In this document: piece after piece, positions 55,569-62,955 of the stretch
Position numbering within the stretch: the stretch's first letter is position 1
Layout of the letters: each line of letters opens with the position of its first letter
NCBI RefSeq assembly: GCF_014196495.1
Contig: NZ_JACIDT010000003.1
Coordinates: 1 to 64,000, forward strand
Origin: Sphingobium jiangsuense
Lineage (GTDB): Bacteria; Pseudomonadota; Alphaproteobacteria; Sphingomonadales; Sphingomonadaceae
Direction of reading: 5' to 3'
Length of the DNA: 64,000 nucleotides
Notes under the pieces: generated by a model
The model's database searches: none
Told to the model about the DNA's origin: nothing
Seen by the model: the letters and a program-made list of their open reading frames with translations, nothing else
Made by a program: the position numbers and the translations under genes

Positions 55569-57217
55569 ACTTCATCGAGAACGAGACTGCGCAGAAGCTT
55601 CGGGGCGGCTATTATACGCCGGTCGATCTCGCTGCCTTTATCGCGAAATGGGTGAAAGAAATTTCACCGGAGAGCGTTCTTGAGCCGAGCTGCGGCGACG
55701 GTGCATTTTTTTCCGCATTCAAGCGTGTGCGGGGTTTTTCCAAGGTCTCTGTTACTGGCTTTGAGCTTGACAAGGAGGAAGCTGGAAAAGCGGCCGCCCG
55801 GATGAAAGAGTGCGGCCTATCCAATGCGACAATAAAAAATCAGGACTTCCTAGCTTGGGCTCTCCGGCAGATGCGTGCCGGAAAACCGTTATTTGATGCA
55901 GTCGTAGGCAATCCCCCGTTCGTCCGCTACCAATATCTGCCGCCGCAGTTCCAAGATACGGCTGAGGAAATTTTCCGCGCCCTTGACCTGCCCTTCACCA
56001 AGCACACGAACGCCTGGGTGCCATTCATCTTGGCGTCCATGGCAATGCTGCGCCCAGGGGGACGGCTCGCCATGGTCGTTCCGGCTGAGATCATCCATGT
56101 AACGCATGCTCAGTCGCTGCGCTCGTACCTTGGCCGGGAATGTCGCCGCCTCGTCATTATCGATCCTGAGGAACTGTGGTTCAGTGACACTCTTCAGGGA
56201 GCGGTAATCCTCTTAGCGGAAAAACGCCGCAGCAAAGCTGACAAGGCTGAGGGGCTAGGTATGTATCCGGTCAAAGGCCGTGAATTTCTTAACCTGTCGC
56301 CCACTGCGGTTTTCGATCAGCCGCAGGCTATCAATGGGAAGACCGTTCAGGGGAAATGGACGCGCGCGCTCCTTGATTTGGAGACGCGCTCACTGTTCGA
56401 TGAATTGGGGGAGCATGAGGAAGTTTTCCGATTTGACGAAGTGGCGAAGGTTGACGTTGGTATCGTAACGGGAGCCAACAAATTTTTCCTTGTCGATGAT
56501 GCCGTCGTGAAGCGGTACAAGCTGAAGAAATGGGCTCATCCCATGTTCGGGCGCAGCGAACATTGTCCTGGTGTTATTTATGATGAGCGCCAGCATGAGG
56601 CCAATGTAGCAAACGGGAAACCGACAAATTTCCTTTGGTTTAAGGAAAGTTCTGCCAAAATTGATGCTGCCGCTCGCGCGTATATCAAACGCGGAGAAGA
56701 GGAAGAACTACACAAGCGCTATAAATGTCGCGTGAGATCGCCTTGGTACACGGTGCCCTCCGTCTATTCCACCGAAATTGGCATGCTGAAACGGTCACAC
56801 GACACCCCCCGCCTCATCATTAACCGGATCGGTGCCTACACAACCGATACCGCGTATCGCATCAGGGCGCGGAATGTTTTGGCGGAGAAGCTGGTAAGCA
56901 GCTTCATAAATCCGCTTACCGCCCTCAGCGCCGAACTGGAAGGTCGCCATTATGGCGGCGGCGTTCTGGAGTTGATCCCTTCTGAGATTGAGCGACTGAC
57001 GATTCCGCTGCCGCAGAAAGCTCAGGTTGATCTTACGGAATTGGATAAAGCAATCCGAACCCTGCCTACGCATCAAGTCCTTGAGCGGCAGGGAAAGGTT
57101 CTCCTCGGCGCACTCGGTCTATCGAAAGCAAAGCAGGAGAATGTTCTGGAAGGCTGGCGCAAGCTTCGCGACCGGCGGCACCGCACGTCCAGCGATCCGC
57201 TTCCGGAATCCGCCTAG
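55565..57217 (+). CDS. N6-adenine DNA methyltransferase of a restriction-modification system
   Basis: Protein of 550 aa. The AdoMet-binding motif I is LEPSCGDGAFF (residues 39-49) and the catalytic motif IV is NPPF (116-119), the order of the gamma/Eco57I-like class. The C-terminal half (about 290-520) looks like a target-recognition domain. It is convergent with the PLD-type nuclease gene, sharing 4 bases at their ends. It methylates the element's recognition site so that host and element DNA are protected. Specificity unknown. Confidence 0.88.
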   Translation: MNFIENETAQKLRGGYYTPVDLAAFIAKWVKEISPESVLEPSCGDGAFFSAFKRVRGFSKVSVTGFELDKEEAGKAAARMKECGLSNATIKNQDFLAWALRQMRAGKPLFDAVVGNPPFVRYQYLPPQFQDTAEEIFRALDLPFTKHTNAWVPFILASMAMLRPGGRLAMVVPAEIIHVTHAQSLRSYLGRECRRLVIIDPEELWFSDTLQGAVILLAEKRRSKADKAEGLGMYPVKGREFLNLSPTAVFDQPQAINGKTVQGKWTRALLDLETRSLFDELGEHEEVFRFDEVAKVDVGIVTGANKFFLVDDAVVKRYKLKKWAHPMFGRSEHCPGVIYDERQHEANVANGKPTNFLWFKESSAKIDAAARAYIKRGEEEELHKRYKCRVRSPWYTVPSVYSTEIGMLKRSHDTPRLIINRIGAYTTDTAYRIRARNVLAEKLVSSFINPLTALSAELEGRHYGGGVLELIPSEIERLTIPLPQKAQVDLTELDKAIRTLPTHQVLERQGKVLLGALGLSKAKQENVLEGWRKLRDRRHRTSSDPLPESA

Positions 57218-58419
57218 TCGATCTCCAACACGAACCGCGTCGGGTCAGCCAAGTCTCTGTAAAGAGATAGTGTTCTGTCTTTAAGGTCCGGATTCCCGAC
57301 GTGTGTTTTGACAGGCCCCCAACTCAACCGGGTCATCGCATTATTCTGTTTATAGGCTTTGCTTTCCGTTCCAATTGTATGGCCGATGCGAAGGTCGAAT
57401 TCACCATAGCTGATGCCTTTGATGACGAGATGAAACTTCGCATAAGCTTCCTCTGTCGTTTTGGCATTGGCTCCGCTCCAATCAAGCTGATTGAATATTT
57501 CTTCTCGGAAATAGTGCCGATGATCCACATCGGCAGGAAGCAGCCCTTTATCAAGGTTGATTGAGCCGGTTTTGTTGGTATTCGCCCCGTCGGGAATATT
57601 GAGGTCACGAAGAGTCAGAGGCTTGCTTTCCCAAACGATTTCATACTGAACTCCCGCAGCCTTCGGCACGGGCATTGGTGCCGGGGCGGCGGCGACAACC
57701 GTTGCGTCCTGCTTCGGTGCTTTGGCCGACTTAGGCTTAGCGGCATCGGCCTTTTTTATCGCGCGGCGAAGTGGATTGACCTTCAGTTTAATACGCGGAA
57801 TTGCGTCTGCGTTGCCGCCGGTGGAACTGGACGAGCTGCCGGGTCTAGGCGGGGGGACGGCCATTTCATCAACGATGCGCCCAGTCGCCAGCAAGATGTC
57901 GATATCGGAAACCGCGCCAACCTTTAGAACGTTTGCCGCATAATCCGCCGCAAGCTTGTCCAACTCCGCCTCTATCGCAGCAACCGTTGCTTGATCTGCC
58001 GCATCCAGAAGGTCGAAGTCGAGCAGCATTCCCGCCTCGATATTGTTATTCAGGCCCCCCAGAGTGAGATTAGCACTGCCAATCACCAATCGCGCGCGCT
58101 CAGAACCTCGAACAAAATACAGCTTCGGATGAAAAAGAACTTGGCGGGAGCCGGTGTCTACCACGAAAAGGTCGTTCGCTAGGGCTAGCAGGGCGGCTAA
58201 TCCCTGGTGCGACGTAATGTCGTTTCGGATGCCTGCAAAGACCGTGGTGTTGGCAATATGCGGAGCGATCTTCGCTTCAAGCTGCTGAACGCCGCTTTCG
58301 CTGACAAAGGCAACACTCAGAATTACCCGCTCGATTGAATCAATATCGAACAACTCTCGCACGGCATCTGCATGTGTGCGAGTAGTGAAGCCCTGTAGGA
58401 TGAACTCTTTGTCGGCCAT
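57214..58419 (-). CDS. PLD-family restriction endonuclease (BfiI/NgoFVII-like)
   Basis: Protein of 401 aa. The single HKD-type motif is H97-x-K99 (FHPKLYF) followed by N117 and E128 in GSANLTLGGLNNNIEAG, so a dimer would form one metal-independent active site, as in BfiI. A low-complexity Ser/Lys/Pro linker (about residues 195-255) separates it from a C-terminal domain (about 255-400) that is probably the DNA-recognition domain. Position next to the methylase makes restriction the likely role. Confidence 0.83.
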   Translation of the reverse strand: MADKEFILQGFTTRTHADAVRELFDIDSIERVILSVAFVSESGVQQLEAKIAPHIANTTVFAGIRNDITSHQGLAALLALANDLFVVDTGSRQVLFHPKLYFVRGSERARLVIGSANLTLGGLNNNIEAGMLLDFDLLDAADQATVAAIEAELDKLAADYAANVLKVGAVSDIDILLATGRIVDEMAVPPPRPGSSSSSTGGNADAIPRIKLKVNPLRRAIKKADAAKPKSAKAPKQDATVVAAAPAPMPVPKAAGVQYEIVWESKPLTLRDLNIPDGANTNKTGSINLDKGLLPADVDHRHYFREEIFNQLDWSGANAKTTEEAYAKFHLVIKGISYGEFDLRIGHTIGTESKAYKQNNAMTRLSWGPVKTHVGNPDLKDRTLSLYRDLADPTRFVLEID

Positions 58420-58544
58420 TGTCCCCCGTCAATGCCTATCATCCGTCGAAAGATGATTCTGCTCAAGTATATGCTATCCCTAGCGCATTTTTTCATAACA
58501 GCACCAAAATCTTTGGGACAAGGCGCACCGCGCCAGCATCACCC

Positions 58545-58871
58545 TCAAAAGAGGGTGAGCTGGCGCTTGGCGTCGGCTTGCCGACGCCACGCCGGATTCG
58601 CGGCTTCTTCGTCCAGCCATGTGCGTACAAGCGCCACCGGCCCGCCCATGGCGGCGACGGCATTTGCCGTCGTGAAGTGCGAGCGATAGCCGGTTTCCGT
58701 GATGGGAAGCGGCGCGCGCTCTGGCGCGATGGCCTCGATTTCGAGGTGGGCCGTGTCGAGGCCGTAGTCGTCGGCAAGGCTGAGCCAGCGCGGTTCGTAG
58801 CTGATGGCAATGGTCACGCCGTTCCAGACGGTTTCGTGATGCTCCGTATAGCGTTTGCAGAGGCGGCTCAT
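58545..58871 (-). CDS. Hypothetical plasmid-type protein
   Basis: Protein of 108 aa, soluble, with ISYEPRWLSLADDYGLDTAHLEI and ITETGYRSHF, features shared with proteins annotated as hypothetical on alphaproteobacterial plasmids. Third gene of a unit with 4-base overlaps (58868-58871 and 59050-59053). Function unknown. Its downstream flank (58420-58544) is AT-rich and holds nothing else I can identify. Confidence 0.6.
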   Translation of the reverse strand: MSRLCKRYTEHHETVWNGVTIAISYEPRWLSLADDYGLDTAHLEIEAIAPERAPLPITETGYRSHFTTANAVAAMGGPVALVRTWLDEEAANPAWRRQADAKRQLTLF

Positions 58872-59053
58872 GCTGCACCTCCCTCTGCGATGGGAAGCTG
58901 GGCGGCTTCGTCCTGAGCCGCTCCGACGATGTAGAGCACCTCTTGGAGGTCGCGGCGGGCGTCGCCGGTGATGGTCTCGTAGTTGTCGAGCATAAAGCTG
59001 ACGTGATCAAAGATGCTGTTAAGCCCACTGGAGAGGCGCTGGCTGCGGGTCAT
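58868..59053 (-). CDS. Hypothetical small helical protein
   Basis: Protein of 61 aa, mostly helical (SSGLNSIFDHVSFMLDNYETI) with an acidic C-terminus. It is coupled by 4-base overlaps to the genes on both sides, which supports that it is real despite its size. No family recognized. Confidence 0.55.
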   Translation of the reverse strand: MTRSQRLSSGLNSIFDHVSFMLDNYETITGDARRDLQEVLYIVGAAQDEAAQLPIAEGGAA

Positions 59054-59265
59054 GCTGCACCGCCTTCCGCCGCTTCGTCGGCTTTCGGCGAGAGCAGAAC
59101 AATGCGACCGTCCAACGGATAGAGGTCGAGTTGCAGGGTATGGCCGTCGCCGTTCTGGTGCGGCCAAGCCGCCCCGATGCGCGTCCAGTAGGATTTGCCG
59201 CCTTTGGCTTCTCTGACGTGCCACGCAATCAGCGCGGGCACTTTGGTTTCGGATTTTTTCGTCAT
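59050..59265 (-). CDS. Hypothetical small protein, first gene of a coupled three-gene unit
   Basis: Protein of 71 aa with HVREAKGGKSYWTRIGAAWPHQNG and the segment LDLYPLDGRIVLLS, a pattern common to short proteins on conjugative plasmids and integrative elements (hypothetical). GGAG lies 6 bases before the ATG. A strongly base-paired leader (59279-59452) lies directly upstream. Function unknown. Confidence 0.65.
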   Translation of the reverse strand: MTKKSETKVPALIAWHVREAKGGKSYWTRIGAAWPHQNGDGHTLQLDLYPLDGRIVLLSPKADEAAEGGAA

Positions 59266-59278
59266 GTCTTTCTCCTTG

Positions 59279-59452
59279 GTTTGCATTTCCCTTTCGGGCG
59301 TGCCCACGGAGAGCCAGGCGCGATGGCGCGGCGTCACACAGGAAAATTGGGGGGACCGGACGCCTGCGGACGGGGGAGCCGAGGCTTCCTGTTGACGCCA
59401 TGAGCGCCCGCGCATGGCAGGGGGCATGACGCTGCCCGATGGGGATGCAAAC
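59279..59452 (-). ncRNA. Structured leader of the 59265 operon (candidate)
   Basis: GTTTGCAT/ATGCAAAC (59445-59452 with 59279-59286) closes the region 14 bases before the start codon. Inside, GGCGTCA-ACAGGAA pairs with TTCCTGT-TGACGCC (59330-59344 with 59386-59399) over 14 bp with a single bulged base. Shorter stems (GGGC/GCCC, GCCATG/CATGGC) lie on the 5' side. The motif TCATGCCCCCTGCCA is shared with the leader at 42515. No known family recognized. Confidence 0.5.
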
Positions 59453-59802
59453 AAGACAAGGGGATTCAGGACGGAGCCGAGAACAAAGCCAACGCCTGCA
59501 AAGGGTGAAGTGGCAGTTCAAAAGGTCGGCAGCATATCCTGAGATATAGCGATTTTGGGGTAAGGGTGGCCTGCATGAAGGCAGGCTTCGCTATCCATTG
59601 CCTCTGGTTCGCCAGCGGCTGAGGCAAAGTCTTCGCGGAAAGACGCGATCACAGGGGCGCTTGAAGCTCGGCGCGCCTTTTTCCCGTGCCCGCTTGGCCG
59701 GACTCCACGACCGGGAAGCGCCAGCGGCGCGTCGTGACCTCCGGCAGAAACGCATAGCTCTGTTGCATCGGCCATCGAACTCGATGGCTGGTGCGATGCG
59801 CG
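59453..59802. other. Region between the small operon and the integrase gene, nothing identified
   Basis: A frame at 59518-59775 on the minus strand has no family match and is not listed as a gene. It lies directly downstream of the integrase stop codon. No strong terminator was seen. The stretch presumably contains the promoter for the leader at 59452. Confidence 0.4.
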
Positions 59803-61098
59803 CTAGCGTTTGGGGCGGTTCGGCTTTTCCGTCTGCTTGGCTTTGATGGACTGCACCTCTTTGGCCTTGGCTTCCAGCTCGTCGATTTCGGCGTTCATTT
59901 CGGCATGCATCGCATCCCATCCGCCGATGCCCATAAGCACGCGGTCGGCATGTTTGATGGTGTTCACATGCCCATAGTGCTGTTCGATCATCTTGACGGA
60001 GGTGCCCATCTGCTGGGCGAGGATATAGACATCCACCCCGGCGGAAAGCCGGAGCGTGGCGTAGGTATGGCGGAAGCAATAGGTGGTGCGGGGAATGCCG
60101 CTCGGCCCCTCGCGAAGGTCGGTGTATTTCAATAACTCTTCGACGGTGTCTCGGTAGAGCCATTTTGCCGGTTTGCCGTTGATAATCGTAAAGACGTGAT
60201 CGTCCGGCTTGGTCGCCTTGGAAAGCTCGCGGATGCGGTCGAGGTATTTTGCGACACTGATAGGGGCAATAAGCTTGCGGGTTTTGCCCTTGCCCTGAAC
60301 GTAGAGGACAAGGATTTCCTGTCCGTCTTTGTCTTTTGCGGTGGTGATGTCCCGCCAGCGTAGGTTCTTCGCTTCCGGCGGGCGCATCCCCGTGTTGCAC
60401 ATAATAAGAATGAAATTGTAGCAGACTTGGCGATACCAGACGCCTTGCGGCGTGGTCGCCTCCTTCATCCACTTTCGGCCTTTGGTGTGCAGCTTGCGAT
60501 ATTCCTCAAGCGTGAACTCGTCGCGGCGGTTCGATTTGAGCTTCGGCATGCCTTCAAAGCGATGATGCGCGGGAACATACCGCTTGCTGATCGCAAAGTT
60601 CATGATGGCTGCGAAAATGGTCATCTCGATGCGGATCGTGGAATCGCTGATGACGCTCTTGCGACGGCCTTCGCCGTTTTCGCGTCGCCACAGCGGATAT
60701 TCCGACCAGCGGTCTTGCGTAACCAGATGAATCTGTGTGCTGCCGACGTAAGCCTTGAGAGGGCCGTCGATCTTGCTTCTGATATTTTTGCAGCGGGCTT
60801 GGCTGACCTCGCCCGCGTTGGCGCGCCGCTGTTGGGCGTCGGCATATTCCTCCGCCACCTGCGAGAAGGGGCGGTTGAATACGGGAACATCGTGTTTCAC
60901 CCGAAAACGGATGTCGGCATACTCGTCCATCGCGCGGTCGCGGGCCGTCTGCCGGTCTGCCGTCCGCAGCGAGATTGTCTTGTAGCGGTCTTCGTTCTGG
61001 ATTCTGATCCGGCAATAATACTGGTCGTGCCCGACGTCACCGCGTCGGAAGATGATAAGGCCGGGCTTGATCTGCTCTTTATCGAGGATGAAACTCAT
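59803..61098 (-). CDS. Tyrosine-type integrase/recombinase
   Basis: Integrase of 431 aa. Catalytic residues include R239 in NTGMRPPEA, K near GKGKTRKL, R343/H344 in CFRHTYATL and the nucleophile Y375 in EQHYGHV; the usual His before it is T in MGTS, which is normal in this subfamily. The N-terminal half is a SAM-like core-binding domain. The ATG at 61098 has GGAGA 6 bases upstream; the frame runs to 61194. Its 5' end faces the right boundary, 125 bases from the split DUF2721 gene. Confidence 0.93.
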   Translation of the reverse strand: MSFILDKEQIKPGLIIFRRGDVGHDQYYCRIRIQNEDRYKTISLRTADRQTARDRAMDEYADIRFRVKHDVPVFNRPFSQVAEEYADAQQRRANAGEVSQARCKNIRSKIDGPLKAYVGSTQIHLVTQDRWSEYPLWRRENGEGRRKSVISDSTIRIEMTIFAAIMNFAISKRYVPAHHRFEGMPKLKSNRRDEFTLEEYRKLHTKGRKWMKEATTPQGVWYRQVCYNFILIMCNTGMRPPEAKNLRWRDITTAKDKDGQEILVLYVQGKGKTRKLIAPISVAKYLDRIRELSKATKPDDHVFTIINGKPAKWLYRDTVEELLKYTDLREGPSGIPRTTYCFRHTYATLRLSAGVDVYILAQQMGTSVKMIEQHYGHVNTIKHADRVLMGIGGWDAMHAEMNAEIDELEAKAKEVQSIKAKQTEKPNRPKR

Positions 61099-61112
61099 TT
61101 CTCCGCTTCCCA

Positions 61113-61184
61113 CTGTGCAGAAACTGTGCAGATTGGCGGCGCAAGTGCTTGATATGCCGTACCTGTGTAGGTTCTGTGTGGGTG
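61113..61184. repeat. Right-end tandem 11-bp repeats beside the integrase gene
   Basis: Four units in the same orientation: CTGTGCAGAAA (61113-61123), CTGTGCAGATT (61124-61134), CTGTGTAGGTT (61163-61173) and CTGTGTGGGTG (61174-61184). They come as two tandem pairs with a centre-to-centre distance of 50 bases, and match the pair at 36309-36330 at the other end. Likely integrase or excisionase arm sites. Confidence 0.65.
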
Positions 61185-61229
61185 ATTGTAGCAAAAAATG
61201 TTGTTTATTTGTAGTGGCTTTTTATAATC

Positions 61230-61529
61230 CCTTCACCCGCTCCAGTCCATGAAATCCGCACGCTCGACCGGCGCATCGGTTACGTCAACCTGTGCATATT
61301 GCTGAGCGTGCTGAGCGCCTGCATGATCTGCCTCGTCGTGATCCTGCTGTTCGCCAACCAGCTGTTCGGCAACCGCTTCGACACGGTGATCGCGCTGCTG
61401 TTCATCGGCTCGATGCTGTGCATGGGCACGGGCTTCGCGCTGTTCATCGTCGAGACGCGGATCGGCTCGGCGGTCATCCGCGTGCGCAACGAGATATTGC
61501 ACCATAAGGCGGAAGAGGAAGAAGGCTAA
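61230..61529 (+). pseudogene. 3' part of the split DUF2721 gene
   Basis: From 61251 the frame reads EIRTLDRRIGYVNL and continues through two membrane helices (LSVLSACMICLVVILLF, then ALLFIGSMLCMGTGFALF) to HHKAEEEEG and a stop at 61529. This is the C-terminal half of a DUF2721 protein; its 5' half is at 36045-36260. No start codon with a ribosome site was seen at its beginning, so it is probably not translated. Confidence 0.85.
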
Positions 61530-61548
61530 GACCGGTCTCGGCGGCCCG

Positions 61549-62181
61549 TCAGTTCAACCGGCCGGAAAGCCGGGCAATCTCTTCGTTCAGCGCCTGAATG
61601 GAGGAGATCAGCCGGCCCCGGTCGGCCCGCAATTCCTCCAGCTCCGCGCGCGTTTCGCCCAGTTCCATCGCCCGCCGGGCGATGCGCGCGTCCAGCGCCT
61701 CATTGTGCCGGACCATCTGCTCCAGCCGCCGGGCGCGGCGCACCATGTGGCGCAGGCGCAGGTCCACCACGTCGAAGTCGAACGGCTTGGCGACATGGTC
61801 GTCGGCGCCCGCCTCCAGCGCGCGCAGCGCCAGCGCATCCTCGCCATGCGGGGCGATGGCGAGCACCGGCGCGCCGCGCAACAGGCCGGACACCCGCATG
61901 CGGCGGAGCGTTTCCACGCCGTCGGGATCGGTCAGCCCCATATCCACCAGCAGCACGTCGAAGCGCCAGGCCGACAGCGCCTCCAGCGCCGTCGCGGCGT
62001 TTTCCGCGAGGATCACGTCATAGCGCATATGGGAAAAGCGCCGCGCCATCGCTTCGCGCGCGGCGGCCTGCGCATCGACGACGAGCAGGTGCAGCCGCTC
62101 CACCCGCGTATCCAGCGCGGCCGGCGTTTCCCCGTTCATATCCTCGACGTTCGGTCCCGAACGAAAATCGAAACGCTGCAT
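61549..62181 (-). CDS. Receiver-domain protein with degenerate acidic pocket
   Basis: Protein of 210 aa. The receiver fold (about residues 30-150) keeps the phosphoacceptor D80 (LLVDMGL) and K132 (VAKPF), but the acidic pair is D36-A37 instead of D-D and the usual Thr/Ser is A110 (LAIAPHG). The C-terminus is a coiled coil (about 145-205, ELGETRAELEELRADRG). No DNA-binding or output domain. It may act as a phosphorylation-poor adaptor or a stand-alone partner. Confidence 0.8.
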   Translation of the reverse strand: MQRFDFRSGPNVEDMNGETPAALDTRVERLHLLVVDAQAAAREAMARRFSHMRYDVILAENAATALEALSAWRFDVLLVDMGLTDPDGVETLRRMRVSGLLRGAPVLAIAPHGEDALALRALEAGADDHVAKPFDFDVVDLRLRHMVRRARRLEQMVRHNEALDARIARRAMELGETRAELEELRADRGRLISSIQALNEEIARLSGRLN

Positions 62182-62307
62182 CGCGCTGTCCCCGAATCGC
62201 GGCGATCGCCACCTTGACGGGGTAAGGCTATGAAAAGGAAGTCACGAAATGGTTAACGAAAACCGGCGGTTCCGGCGTCCCGTTCCGGGATCGGGTCCCG
62301 GCGCCCG

Positions 62308-62757
62308 TCAGTCGGCGTGGGCGAGGCCGGGGCGGGCGGAGTTTTCCTCCATCACCGCGCGGATCGCATCGTCGATCACCCGGTTGCCCTTGGGGCCCTT
62401 CATCACCATCACCGTGTCGCAGGTCGCGACGCATTCGCCCTGCTGGAACGCGGCGGAAAGCAGGCTCCAGCTGCTGTTGCCGATATGGCCGATGCCGCTG
62501 TGGACCACGACATCATAGGGAAAATGGGATTCCTCGACGAATTTGAGGTCGACCGCGGCGACCAGCCAGCGCACGCCCAGCTCGGCGGGGTGACGGCCGA
62601 GACGATGGTGGAAATGCACCCGCGCGGTCTCGAAAATGCCGGCCATCGCGACGTTGTTGATATGACCCAGAGAATCCAGATCGCCGAAGCGTGACTGAAT
62701 AACCATCGAAACCGGATAATTGCTTGCATCCAGACGCCACGCTTCTGCTCTCGCCAT
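62308..62757 (-). CDS. Acyl-CoA thioesterase, 4-hydroxybenzoyl-CoA thioesterase-like hot-dog fold
   Basis: Protein of 149 aa. The fold begins with a beta strand followed by the catalytic region GDLDSLGHINNVAM (residues 25-38), which holds the Asp and HxNN pattern of this thioesterase family. It hydrolyses acyl-CoA thioesters; the natural acyl group is not known. The ATG at 62757 is the first in a good position. Confidence 0.82.
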   Translation of the reverse strand: MARAEAWRLDASNYPVSMVIQSRFGDLDSLGHINNVAMAGIFETARVHFHHRLGRHPAELGVRWLVAAVDLKFVEESHFPYDVVVHSGIGHIGNSSWSLLSAAFQQGECVATCDTVMVMKGPKGNRVIDDAIRAVMEENSARPGLAHAD

Positions 62758-62955
62758 CAAAAATCCCTTGTTCTTTATGTTTGTCCGCGACCGGCGGCCG
62801 CCTCGTTCCCTCTTTACCCCCTTTTTAGGGGCCTGCGCGGACGAAACTATGACAAACTCCTTCCCGGCGCCAGAGGTAATGCCGACGCCTTGCCCTTCTA
62901 ACTGGCGGCGCAAAGCGCTATATGCGCCCCATGAGTCACCCGGAGCACCCCGTTC

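Larger units (their letters stand above)
36249..61229. mobile_element. Integrated mobilizable element of about 25 kb
   Basis: Bounded by the two halves of the DUF2721 gene. The right end carries a tyrosine integrase (59803-61098), and both ends carry CTGTGYRG 11-bp tandem repeats. A short direct repeat TATAATC occurs at 36249-36255 and 61223-61229, and CCGCT at 36245-36249 and 61237-61241; neither joins the two gene halves in frame, so the exact core is unresolved. Contents: ardC, NucS-like protein, LuxR regulator, PIN-RTX operon, relaxase, MobC, coupling protein, a restriction-modification locus and small plasmid-type genes. Mating-pair-formation genes are absent. Base composition is visibly lower in GC than the flanks in several blocks, strongest at 43-48 kb and 55-58 kb. 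Confidence 0.85.

Noticed and set aside
59518-59775. Minus-strand frame of 85 aa after the integrase stop
   Set aside because: No family resemblance, no ribosome site, and irregular codon use; probably a chance frame.
36249-61241. TATAATC or CCGCT as the definite attachment core
   Set aside because: Both flank the element, but joining at either gives a frame that is one base off for DUF2721, so neither can be asserted.
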